This document shows positions 6,139-13,998 of a DNA stretch of 14,961 nucleotides, piece after piece (within the stretch, counting starts at the first letter, position 1; every line of letters starts with the position of its first letter). Both the position numbers and the translations under genes were made by a program. This DNA is from Chitinophagaceae bacterium. Its GTDB lineage: Bacteria > Bacteroidota > Bacteroidia > Chitinophagales > UBA10324. Location of the stretch: assembly GCA_023251195.1 (NCBI GenBank), contig JAHEZG010000016.1:4896-19856 (forward strand), in the 5' to 3' direction. Under the pieces are notes generated by a model that saw only the letters and a program-made list of their open reading frames with translations, did no database searches and was not told where the DNA came from.

Positions 6139-7938
6139 ATGCTGAAGAACCGATTTTTACTGTCAACTTTTTTTTTACTCACTGTTGGTTTTACAAATAA
6201 AAATTTTGCTCAGTGCCCTAATTGCAATATCAATTCGGCATTTACCTCGCCGGGCATTTATCCAAATCCGCTTCCCGATGGCACGCAGGGCCAACCGTAT
6301 GATCAGGATGTTACATTCGTTATGTTTACTGATACCATGGGTTACACGGTTAATTACTTTAAAATATTATCAGTCAATAATCTTCCATTTGGTTTAAATT
6401 GGGAATGCAATAACTCATCAAGCGGTTGTCAGTATTTTCCACAAACCAGTATTTATGGTTGCGTAAAAGTATGCGGAACACCAATTCAAACCGGAACTTT
6501 TACTATTTCGGTAAATGTGCTGGCTAATTTTCCGTTTCCTGCCGGAGACCAGTATTCGGTAATTGATATTGTACTTACAGTACTTCCTGCATCAGGCGGC
6601 AATAGTGGGTTCACTTTTTCACCACTTGGTGGATGCGATTCAGCCACAGTTAATTTCACCGCTCTAATAACTAATCCAACCAATCCGGTTACCTATAACT
6701 GGAATTTCGGAAACGGAAACAGTGGTGCGTTGCTAAACGAAACGCAATTCTATAATTCAACCGGCGATTATCAGGTGACTTTGCAAACCAATATACTTGG
6801 ATATGTTTTAACTGATGTAAGCGTAAACTCTGTGAATGGAAATTGGTGTGGCGATGTAGAAGAACCAAGCATTCCATTTGTTGGATGTTCAGGCGACCCG
6901 GATCTTGTTTTTGAAATTACTGATGCAAATTCAAATTTGCTTTTTACATCTTCAGAGATTTCAAATGTGCAATCCGGATCCTGGAGTGGATTAAATATCG
7001 CATTAAACAATCCGCCCTTTACAATTACAATCTGGGATATTGATGTGGTATCAGTTAACGACAATTTGGGCACATTTTCTTTCAACGGAAATGCAATCGG
7101 GAATTTCCCATTCAATGGAGCCGGAGGAACAAGCGGGTCACTTTCAATAGCAACCACCATACTTTCAACTTTTAATGATACAGCTACTATTCATATATCT
7201 GAATCTCCAATTATGCCCGTGATTTCATTTTCTCCAAACGATTCAATGTGTTTTGGCGATAGTGTTACACTTTCAATAGCAAATTTAAATGGTGATGCAG
7301 TGCAATGGTATCAGAACAATGCGCAAATGATCAATGCAACGAATAATCAGTTAACTGTTAGCGAAACCGGTACTTATTCTGTTACTGTTATAAATACAGA
7401 TGGATGCGATGCATCGTCTGATTCATTAACTGTTACTGAAATGGCTGCACTTCCAAATATAAATTTCCTGATTTCTGGCGATACCTTGCATTGTTTTTTA
7501 ACTCAATATAATTTACAGTGGTTCTTTAATGGAGTTCCGGTTACAGGAGCCATAAACCCTATATATATAATTACGCAAACCGGAAATTATCATCTCATTG
7601 TATCTGATCAATTGGGTTGCAACAGAAGTTCCGATACTTTTCATTTAAATTATAGTTTTAACGAGCTGATAAATAATGATGTTCGGGTGAATTTATATCC
7701 CGTTCCGACGCAAAATAATTTACAGGTGGAATTGTATGGATGGCAAGCGGATAACGCTTTAATCACCATCCGTGATATTTCAGGAAAAAACCTGATTGCA
7801 TACAAGATTGAATTGGGGAATAACAGTTCGAAAAGAAAATTTTCAATTGATACAAAAAACCTTTCGAATGGAATTTACTTGTTAAAAATGCAATCTGAAA
7901 ATGACCTCGTTGTTAGAAAAATAATTGTGGAGCGGTAG
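6139..7938 (+). CDS. secreted multidomain T9SS cargo protein with PKD, C2-like and Ig-like modules
   Basis: A 599-residue exported protein. Domains in order: signal peptide 1-25 (cleavage after NFAQ); an N-terminal beta domain of about 26-150, also found in the next gene; a PKD domain at about 157-225 with NWNFGNG at 187-193; a C2-like domain at about 248-318 with DPD at 253-255 and WDID at 299-302; two Ig-like domains at about 362-433 and 437-504; and a T9SS type A sorting domain at about 514-599 with LYPVPTQNNL near its start and IVER at the end. It should cross the outer membrane by type IX secretion, with the tail cleaved there. No catalytic domain is visible, so it is probably an adhesin or surface-layer protein. 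The next gene follows after 98 nt. Confidence 0.88.
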   Translation: MLKNRFLLSTFFLLTVGFTNKNFAQCPNCNINSAFTSPGIYPNPLPDGTQGQPYDQDVTFVMFTDTMGYTVNYFKILSVNNLPFGLNWECNNSSSGCQYFPQTSIYGCVKVCGTPIQTGTFTISVNVLANFPFPAGDQYSVIDIVLTVLPASGGNSGFTFSPLGGCDSATVNFTALITNPTNPVTYNWNFGNGNSGALLNETQFYNSTGDYQVTLQTNILGYVLTDVSVNSVNGNWCGDVEEPSIPFVGCSGDPDLVFEITDANSNLLFTSSEISNVQSGSWSGLNIALNNPPFTITIWDIDVVSVNDNLGTFSFNGNAIGNFPFNGAGGTSGSLSIATTILSTFNDTATIHISESPIMPVISFSPNDSMCFGDSVTLSIANLNGDAVQWYQNNAQMINATNNQLTVSETGTYSVTVINTDGCDASSDSLTVTEMAALPNINFLISGDTLHCFLTQYNLQWFFNGVPVTGAINPIYIITQTGNYHLIVSDQLGCNRSSDTFHLNYSFNELINNDVRVNLYPVPTQNNLQVELYGWQADNALITIRDISGKNLIAYKIELGNNSSKRKFSIDTKNLSNGIYLLKMQSENDLVVRKIIVER

Positions 7939-7946
7939 GCCCTGTC

Positions 7947-7976
7947 TTGTTTTAAAGGCAATTTGTGTTACTTTTG
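7947..7976 (+). promoter_or_regulatory. promoter of the 256-residue T9SS gene (-33 TTG, -7 TACTTTTG)
   Basis: TTG at 7947-7949 and TACTTTTG at 7969-7976, an exact TAnnTTTG, are 19 nt apart, the normal Bacteroidota spacing. A transcript would start near 7982 and have a leader of about 55 nt. A weaker second candidate, TACTTTG at 8009-8015, has one base fewer in the gap and no partner -33 box. Confidence 0.5.
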
Positions 7977-8036
7977 GAGAGCAATATTTTAAAAATAAAA
8001 ATAATTGCTACTTTGCAAACGAAAATAGAATTGTAG

Positions 8037-8807
8037 ATGAAAAAAATTTTACTAGCTGTAATACTAATATTATCATTAGGAATTAAAAGTTGGGGACAGT
8101 GTACTCCAACCTGGCCAACCGGCGGCGGACACGGAATAATTCCAGACAGTGCTACCAATCTGCCTCACGCAATTGAAGGAATGCCTTACAATGCAAACAT
8201 TCAATTTTTTACTCCTTTGGATACAATGTATCTTGGAACCATTCCTGTAACAATAGATAATGTAACCATCACCGGCGTTACCGGATTAAGTGTGATTCCG
8301 AATATTTCTCCGTTTACATATGTACCAAACCCTGCCACCGGTGTTTTTCCCGGCGGGAGTCTTGGCTGCATCAGCTTAACCGGCACTCCTTCGATAGGAA
8401 GCGTCGGAACTTATTTTTTAACAGTTGCGGTTACTGCAAATGCACACATAACCGGCTCAAGTCAGGCATTAACTCAGCCTTACACTATTGGATATTATAA
8501 AATTGTTGTTGATCAGAATACATCTGTTCCATCTATTAGCACATCAAAATTTGATTTGTCACAAAATTTCCCGAACCCATTTAACTACAAAACCAATATT
8601 TCATTTAACATGCCAGCAAAAGGGTATGCTGCTTTAAAAGTATTTGATTTAATAGGTAATGTTTTATTTGAAAAATACATTGATGCAAAAGTGGGAATCA
8701 ATACTATTAATTATGATGCTTCTGAATTGGCTGAAGGAGTTTATTTTTATAGTATCAGCACCAGTTCAGGAAATTTAACCCGCAGATTAATAATCGACAG
8801 AAAATAA
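8037..8807 (+). CDS. secreted T9SS cargo protein, paralogous N-terminal domain
   Basis: A 256-residue exported protein with a signal peptide at 1-21 (cleavage after WGQ), one beta-rich domain at about 22-160, and a C-terminal T9SS sorting domain at about 171-256 with the hallmark NFPNPFN at 177-183, LAEGVYFY at 231-238 and the basic end LIIDRK. The N-terminal domain resembles residues 26-150 of the protein just upstream. Both have a GxPY turn, a Phe-rich strand followed by DTM, a GC[VI]xxxGTP strand and a GTxxxxVxVxAN strand. No enzyme motif is visible. The gene ends 19 nt before a strong bidirectional terminator. It is probably a small surface protein related by duplication to its neighbour. 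Confidence 0.85.
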   Translation: MKKILLAVILILSLGIKSWGQCTPTWPTGGGHGIIPDSATNLPHAIEGMPYNANIQFFTPLDTMYLGTIPVTIDNVTITGVTGLSVIPNISPFTYVPNPATGVFPGGSLGCISLTGTPSIGSVGTYFLTVAVTANAHITGSSQALTQPYTIGYYKIVVDQNTSVPSISTSKFDLSQNFPNPFNYKTNISFNMPAKGYAALKVFDLIGNVLFEKYIDAKVGINTINYDASELAEGVYFYSISTSSGNLTRRLIIDRK

Positions 8808-8826
8808 AATTTTCTTAAAAAAAATT

Positions 8827-8859
8827 AAAAAGTCCTCCTGAATTTCAGGAGGACTTTTT
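8827..8859. terminator. bidirectional Rho-independent terminator
   Basis: A perfect 15-bp stem, AAAAAGTCCTCCTGA (8827-8841) pairing with TCAGGAGGACTTTTT (8845-8859) around a 3-nt loop, with a T run on the plus strand and an A-rich flank that supplies the T run for the minus strand. It lies between the convergent T9SS gene and ABC-F gene and can serve both. Confidence 0.92.
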
Positions 8860-8863
8860 TTAT

Positions 8864-10756
8864 TTAAACCGATTGTTGTTCTTTTTCAGAAAGTTCTAAC
8901 CAACGATTTCCTTTTTCATCGAGCAGTTCAATAACTTTTGTTAAGCGTATTCCACTGTTCATTAACTCTTCGTGATTAGTCCCTCCGGTTTGAAGTTGTT
9001 CTGTGAGTTTGTTTTTTTCTGTTTCTAATTTTTCAATGTCTTTGTTCAGCGTTTCTAATTCGAGCCGCTCTTTGTAAGTCAATTTTATTTTAGTTTTCTC
9101 AGCAGCAATTTTGTTTTCTGCTATAGTTTTATTTTCATCAATTAATTTTTCAAAATCTTTTTTGTCTTCCGATAAACGGTATTCTGTATAGTTGCCCGGA
9201 AACACCTGCACATCTCCATCGCCATGAAAAATAAAAAGCTGGTCCACTAACTTATCCATAAAGTAACGGTCGTGCGTTACAATGATTAAGCAGCCGCTGT
9301 AGTTTTCTAAAAACTCTTCGAGCGCTTGCAGGGTAATTAAATCCAAATCGTTGGTAGGTTCATCTAACACTAAAAAATTCGGATTCTTAACCAGTATAGT
9401 TAACAAATGTAGTCGGCGTTTTTCGCCACCACTTAAACTGGAAACAAAAGTGAAATGCTGACTGATTGGAAATCCAAACATTTGTAAAAACTGCGAAGCC
9501 ATCACCTTACTTCCATCAGCAAGCGGAATAAATTCAGCAATGTCTTTCACTACTTCAATTACCCGTTTGTCGTTATCCAGTTTTATTCCTTCCTGATTGA
9601 AGTAGCCGTAAACAATGGTTTCTCCCACATTTATTTTTCCTGAATCGGCTTTGTCTTTATCAGTTATCAGATTCAGAAAAGTTGATTTACCGGTTCCGTT
9701 TTTTCCAACAATACCAATTCGTTCTCCTTTTTTAAATGTGTAATCAAACCCTTTCAGTAACACTTGTTCACCGTATTTCTTATAAACTTTTTTCAGCTCC
9801 AAAACTTTTCCTCCAATACGATTCATCTTAATTTCCAATCGCAACTCTTCTTCCTTTTTACGACTCTTCACTTTTTCTTCTATCATATCAAAAGCATCCA
9901 CACGAGATTTTGATTTCACGGTTCTTGCTTTTGGTTGCTTGCGAACCCACTCTAATTCACGACGATATCTGTTTTTTAATTTTTCATGTTCGCTTTCTTC
10001 ATTGAATGTTCTGTTCGCTTTTTGCTCTAAAAATTTTTCGTAGTTACCTTCATAACGGTAAATTTTTCCACCATCTAATTCAATAATGGTATCGCAAATG
10101 TTTTCTAAAAAATACCGGTCGTGCGTAACTAAAAGCAAAGTGATGTTCTGTCGCGACAAATAACTTTCCAGCCACTCAATCATTGCAATATCAAGGTGAT
10201 TGGTAGGTTCATCCAAAATTAAAAACTGTGGATCTTCAATCAGCACTCTCGCCAATGCCACTCTTCTTTTTTGCCCGCCCGAAAGCGTTTTCATGGATTG
10301 ATCAAAATGGTTGATTCCCAATTTTCCTAAAACCTGTTTTACCCGCGATTCATAATCCCAGGCTTTCAGTTCATCTATTCGTGCAATTGCTTTTTGTAAA
10401 ACCTGGTAATGCTTATCGGCATGATTGGTTTCATACAATTCATTTATCCGTTCGTATTCTTTAATGGCTAAAACTTCGGGCGATGCGGAAAGAAAAATAT
10501 TATCGAGCACCGACAAATTTTCATTGAACTTTAAATCCTGTTCTAAAAACCCGAAGCGCACATCTTTGTTTCTCGAAATTTTTCCTTCATCAGCCACATC
10601 GGTTCCTTCAATAATTTTTAATAAGGTGGATTTCCCGGTGCCGTTTCTAGCAACCAGCGCAACTTTATCGCCCCAGTTTATTCCGAAACTAACCTTCTCA
10701 AACAGTTCACGATCGGCAAATGACTTCGACACATTTTCAACACTCAGTATATTCAT
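8864..10756 (-). CDS. uup: ABC-F family ATPase, Uup-like
   Basis: A soluble ABC protein with two nucleotide-binding domains and no membrane segment. ABC-F proteins act on ribosomes; E. coli Uup is also linked to branched DNA and transposon excision. NBD1: Walker A ARNGTGKST at 36-44, signature LSGGQ at 158-162, Walker B FLILDEP at 178-184 with catalytic Glu183. The P-site linker is about 235-312 and includes EWVRKQPKAR at 269-278, which is typical of Uup. NBD2: GKNGTGKST at 351-359, LSGGE at 441-445, FLVLDEP at 461-467 with Glu466. A charged coiled coil at about 540-630 corresponds to the Uup C-terminal DNA-binding domain. Length 630 matches E. coli Uup (635). In NBD1 the first Walker A glycine is Ala36. 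No antibiotic-resistance role is indicated. Confidence 0.9.
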   Translation of the reverse strand: MNILSVENVSKSFADRELFEKVSFGINWGDKVALVARNGTGKSTLLKIIEGTDVADEGKISRNKDVRFGFLEQDLKFNENLSVLDNIFLSASPEVLAIKEYERINELYETNHADKHYQVLQKAIARIDELKAWDYESRVKQVLGKLGINHFDQSMKTLSGGQKRRVALARVLIEDPQFLILDEPTNHLDIAMIEWLESYLSRQNITLLLVTHDRYFLENICDTIIELDGGKIYRYEGNYEKFLEQKANRTFNEESEHEKLKNRYRRELEWVRKQPKARTVKSKSRVDAFDMIEEKVKSRKKEEELRLEIKMNRIGGKVLELKKVYKKYGEQVLLKGFDYTFKKGERIGIVGKNGTGKSTFLNLITDKDKADSGKINVGETIVYGYFNQEGIKLDNDKRVIEVVKDIAEFIPLADGSKVMASQFLQMFGFPISQHFTFVSSLSGGEKRRLHLLTILVKNPNFLVLDEPTNDLDLITLQALEEFLENYSGCLIIVTHDRYFMDKLVDQLFIFHGDGDVQVFPGNYTEYRLSEDKKDFEKLIDENKTIAENKIAAEKTKIKLTYKERLELETLNKDIEKLETEKNKLTEQLQTGGTNHEELMNSGIRLTKVIELLDEKGNRWLELSEKEQQSV

Positions 10757-10817
10757 TTTTGTTTGTTACCTTTTATTACTTGTTCGGCGAAAATAGGTTC
10801 TTCTTCAGAAGAAAAAT

Positions 10818-10849
10818 TTTGAGATGAGTAAACTATATCGTTATAATTG
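10818..10849 (+). promoter_or_regulatory. candidate promoter of the cold-shock/S1 gene
   Basis: TTTG at 10818-10821 and TATAATTG at 10842-10849 (7 of 8 matches to TAnnTTTG) are separated by 20 nt, within the normal Bacteroidota range. The ATG follows 29 nt later, giving a leader of about 24 nt. It lies in the 122-nt gap between divergent genes. On the opposite strand TATTTTCG (10788-10795) is a weaker candidate for the ABC-F gene. Confidence 0.4.
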
Positions 10850-10878
10850 TGTTCCTCCTTTAAATAAATTTTAATAAC

Positions 10879-11418
10879 ATGAAAAATACTGAAGGTCAAA
10901 TTTTTACAGGACGCGTAATTTTTTATAATAAAAACAAAGGGTTTGGAGGAATCAGTCACCCTGATTTGGGAGATGTATTTCTTCACCAAAGTAAAATGGG
11001 CGACATATATAAAGTTGCACATAAAAATGACCTTGTAAGTTTTGAAGCCATTCCATCTACCCGAAAGCATGGCGTGTTTGAAGCAATAAATGTTAAGTTT
11101 ATTGAGAATGAAAACCTATCATTAATTATTAATGCTTTTGCACAAAAAGAAAACCTGAAAGGCAAAGTTTTAACCATGAATGCCGGAGGATTGCTGTTAG
11201 ATGTTTTGGGTATAGAAGTGTTTCTTCCGAAATCAGAAGTGGATGTTTATGAATTTAATTCTTATAGTATTTTTTTAGGAAAAGAATTGGAATTCAGAAT
11301 TATTGGCATTGATGAACGAAGTATAATTGCTTCCAGGAAAGTGGTATTGGAGGAAGAAGAAAATCCATATAAAAGAATTGTTCAGGATACTGATTCAATA
11401 AAAAAAATGGTATCGTAA
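10879..11418 (+). CDS. two-domain RNA-binding protein: cold-shock-like domain plus S1 domain
   Basis: A 179-residue cytoplasmic protein. Residues about 9-75 look like a cold-shock OB fold: GRVIFYNKNKGFGGI at 11-25 corresponds to the G.VKWFN..KGFGFI strand with RNP1, and DVFLHQS at 32-38 to RNP2 (DVFVHxS). Residues about 92-156 look like an S1 OB fold: KGKVLTMNAGGLLLDVLG, the internal FLPKSEVD at 115-122, GKELEFRIIGID at 134-145 and a terminal ASRKVVLEEE resembling repeats of ribosomal protein S1. The acidic/basic tail (157-179) has no clear domain. The expected role is binding single-stranded RNA, perhaps in translation or RNA stability. It is divergent from the ABC-F ATPase. The fold assignments rest on motif similarity; the target RNA is unknown. 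Confidence 0.75.
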   Translation: MKNTEGQIFTGRVIFYNKNKGFGGISHPDLGDVFLHQSKMGDIYKVAHKNDLVSFEAIPSTRKHGVFEAINVKFIENENLSLIINAFAQKENLKGKVLTMNAGGLLLDVLGIEVFLPKSEVDVYEFNSYSIFLGKELEFRIIGIDERSIIASRKVVLEEEENPYKRIVQDTDSIKKMVS

Positions 11419-11477
11419 TTTTTAATGCCGGTTCAGCCTGATTTGATTTATTTTTTGTAACCCTCCTGATTTGAAAT

Positions 11478-11511
11478 CGTTGAGAGTTTGGTAAATACCA
11501 AAATCTCAATG
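11478..11511 (+). promoter_or_regulatory. near-perfect palindrome directly before and into the start codon of the secreted esterase gene
   Basis: Positions 11481-11508 read as an inverted repeat: TGAGA, G, TTTGGTA, AA, TACCAAA, A, TCTCA. Twelve of 14 symmetric positions are complementary, with one internal G/A mismatch and a central A/A. In RNA the pairing can extend outward by CGU/AUG (11478-11480 with 11509-11511, one G-U), so the start codon itself would be in the stem. It could be an operator for a dimeric repressor or an RNA hairpin that limits translation. Confidence 0.6.
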
Positions 11512-13920
11512 AAAAAGGCAATTTTAATTTTCGTTCTGGCCTTAAGTGTTAAATGCACATTTGCACAGGTTACAGTAAATCAATCACAAATTTCAATTTG
11601 CGCAGGCTCTTCAACCTTGCTTGCCGCCTCCGAAGCCGATAGTTATTTCTGGAGCCCTTCAGCAGGATTAAATACTTCAATCGGAAGTTCAGTTACCGCT
11701 AGTCCTCAGGTTTCAACCACTTATACAGTTACCGGATTTGATTTAAATGGAAATTCATCTGAGGCATCAGTGGTAGTTGTTGTGAATTTAAATCCTGTAA
11801 TTAATTTGAATATAGTGCAGCCAAGTGCTTGCAACTATATTAATGGTTTGTATATAAATCCAATTTATCAGGATATAAAAGTTTCAACTGATATAGTGTA
11901 CGGACAGAATTACTATTTCAATGGGCAATTGAAAGATTTGAAATTGGATATTTATCAGCCTGAACAATTAGTCAATTACAAACGGCCAGCAATTCTTGTA
12001 TTGCATGGCGGCGGCTTTTTATTTGGAAATAAAGAAGACAGTATTGTTGTGGCGCTTAGCCATTATTTTGCCGCAAGAGGTTATGTGGTATACAATGCAA
12101 ATTACAGAACCGGTATGACATCGGCCAATCAGGCAAATGCCGGAAAAGCATACTACCGCGCCGTTCAAGATGCAAAATCTTGTGTTCGCTACATTCGAAA
12201 AACAGGTACTGATATTGGTGTTGATACAGCTCAGATTTTTATGGCAGGCGTTTCAGCAGGTGCATTAACTTCTATTGGTACAGCCTATCTTGATCAAAAT
12301 GAAATTCCGGCGTTCATTAATTACTCAACACTTGGTTTGCTTGAAGATGCATCAGGTAATGTTGGCTACTCATCAAAGGTGAGTGGCGTGGTAAGCATTT
12401 CAGGTGGAGTTTATGACACCACAACAATTTTTGATAACGAAACAGAACCACTTTATTCTTTTCACGGAACCGAAGACGGTGTGATTCCATATTACAGCGG
12501 TTTAGTGGGTGGGCAGGTTTTAACTTATGGCGGATATTCAGTAAACAAAGCTGCTGTTCAAAACGGGTTGAATTCAACGCTTCATACATTTATTGGCGGC
12601 GGGCATGTTCCACCACTTGCATCAATTGAAATGGATTCAATATTCAGTGAATCAAATTCTTTTTTATACTCTTTAGTAAATTTTAAAAACGGTGAAAATT
12701 CATGTGCTTCAATTTTTTTAAATGGAAATGCAGAGTTCAATTGGTTTCCTGAATCAGCATTGTCAAATTTTAATTCAAAACAGCTGATAGCTTATCCAAG
12801 TGCATTAACCAATTATACATTAACAGCAACAGATTCGAATGGATGCATTGCCCAATCTGTTGTTGAAATAAAAAGTGCTGACCAGCTGCAAACAACAATA
12901 AAAATTGATACCGTATTTAAATATCTGAACTTGCAAGCAGTTGTTAATATAAATGAGAGCACTGCAAATTATTTATGGTCGAATGGCGCCACAACTTTTT
13001 CAATTAACCATGTATCTCCGGGAAATTACAGTGTAACAGTTTTTTCAGATGGTTGTCAGCAATCAACTGAAAAGGAAATTTTATATCCTGAATTAATAAC
13101 TGCTACCGATATGTCAGTTGAGTATGTTACATCATGCCATGTAAAATTTAATTGGAAGCCAATGCCTCATTCGTTATATCAAAAGGTTTTGCTTACTAAT
13201 ATTGATGATACAATTAAGCAACAAATTTTTTTAATTCATGGTGAAGACAATTATGAATACACTGATTTAGTGCCATGGACCAATTATAAATTTGAAATAA
13301 CTGCTTATACATGGAACGATTCAACGGCAGGTTCGGCGGCTTTAAATTTTAAAAGTAAACCTTGTGAAATGCCCATTGAATTTGTGAATTATAATATAGG
13401 ATCTGATCACGGATCAATTGAATGGAATGGCGCATGCAATCCTGAATCCTATCGATTTAAATACCGTGAATCCGGTGCCGCAATCTGGCAATTAACAGGA
13501 ACAGCTACTGAGCAAGTTACTTTAAATAATCTTTCGCCCGGAACAACATATGAGTATTTTGTTCGAACCATTTGTGTAAGCGGAAGTGCATATTCAAAAA
13601 AATCGGACCTCTCAACTTTCACAACTCAAGGTCAAAAGATTGAAAATGCTGCCTATACTTTAAAACAAAATATCAATGTATTTCCAAATCCTTCGAATGG
13701 AAATTTTACTTTAAAAGCTGCTGTACCAGAAAATTACAGAAGCAGTGTGGTTGAAATAATTAATAACCTGGGTCAGGTTGTTTATCGCCTTCCGGTGCAA
13801 GCAGAAGATGGCAATATTGATGTTGCCATTAATCTGGGAAATAATCTTTTGAATGGTGTGTATGAGCTCAGAATAAAAACAGGAAATGATTATTTAAAAA
13901 CCAGGTTTGTTGTTAAGTAA
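11509..13920 (+). CDS. secreted T9SS multidomain alpha/beta-hydrolase (carboxylesterase-like)
   Basis: An 803-residue exported protein. Domains: signal peptide 1-20 (cleavage after FAQ); an Ig-like repeat at about 24-95 with YFWSPSAGL; an alpha/beta-hydrolase at about 127-392 of the esterase/lipase type, with oxyanion motif HGGGF at 166-170, nucleophile elbow GVSAG at 247-251 (Ser249), Asp323 in HGTEDG and His366 in GGGH; a second similar Ig-like repeat at about 399-455; an SprB-like repeat at about 460-525 with YLWSNGAT; two fibronectin type III domains at about 533-615 and 620-708; and a T9SS type A sorting domain at about 719-803 with VFPNPSNGNF. Expected to hydrolyse esters, perhaps acetyl or feruloyl groups on polysaccharide, at the cell surface; the substrate is inferred. 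The start is ATG 11509; a TTG at 11488 would lie inside the palindrome and add a polar leader. Confidence 0.88.
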   Translation: MKKAILIFVLALSVKCTFAQVTVNQSQISICAGSSTLLAASEADSYFWSPSAGLNTSIGSSVTASPQVSTTYTVTGFDLNGNSSEASVVVVVNLNPVINLNIVQPSACNYINGLYINPIYQDIKVSTDIVYGQNYYFNGQLKDLKLDIYQPEQLVNYKRPAILVLHGGGFLFGNKEDSIVVALSHYFAARGYVVYNANYRTGMTSANQANAGKAYYRAVQDAKSCVRYIRKTGTDIGVDTAQIFMAGVSAGALTSIGTAYLDQNEIPAFINYSTLGLLEDASGNVGYSSKVSGVVSISGGVYDTTTIFDNETEPLYSFHGTEDGVIPYYSGLVGGQVLTYGGYSVNKAAVQNGLNSTLHTFIGGGHVPPLASIEMDSIFSESNSFLYSLVNFKNGENSCASIFLNGNAEFNWFPESALSNFNSKQLIAYPSALTNYTLTATDSNGCIAQSVVEIKSADQLQTTIKIDTVFKYLNLQAVVNINESTANYLWSNGATTFSINHVSPGNYSVTVFSDGCQQSTEKEILYPELITATDMSVEYVTSCHVKFNWKPMPHSLYQKVLLTNIDDTIKQQIFLIHGEDNYEYTDLVPWTNYKFEITAYTWNDSTAGSAALNFKSKPCEMPIEFVNYNIGSDHGSIEWNGACNPESYRFKYRESGAAIWQLTGTATEQVTLNNLSPGTTYEYFVRTICVSGSAYSKKSDLSTFTTQGQKIENAAYTLKQNINVFPNPSNGNFTLKAAVPENYRSSVVEIINNLGQVVYRLPVQAEDGNIDVAINLGNNLLNGVYELRIKTGNDYLKTRFVVK

Positions 13921-13937
13921 AAATCAAATTTTTCAAT

Positions 13938-13977
13938 AAAAAAAATCCGACCTGATGATGCAGGTCGGATTTTTTTT
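13938..13977. terminator. bidirectional Rho-independent terminator
   Basis: A stem of ATCCGACCTG (13945-13954) with CAGGTCGGAT (13961-13970) around a 6-nt loop ATGATG, extended by A/T pairs to 13938 and 13977, with T runs on both strands. It lies between the convergent esterase gene and the beta-strand protein gene and can end both transcripts. Confidence 0.92.
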
Positions 13978-13998
13978 TTAGTATTGCTTTAATTAAGT

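Noticed and set aside
6771..7160. Minus-strand open frame of 129 codons
   Set aside because: Entirely inside the T9SS protein gene on the other strand, whose PKD and C2-like motifs are clear; a shadow frame.
8827..8859. Hairpin considered as a repeat element or riboswitch
   Set aside because: Perfect GC-centred stem with T runs on both sides between two convergent genes; a bidirectional terminator explains it fully.
10753..11070. Minus-strand open frame of 105 codons ahead of the ABC-F gene
   Set aside because: It runs antisense through the cold-shock/S1 gene, has an unconvincing composition and no motif; the plus-strand gene has clear domains.
11437..11474. 10-base direct repeat CCTGATTTGA at 11437 and 11465
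   Set aside because: Only two short copies in AT-rich intergenic DNA, without further copies or a clear role.
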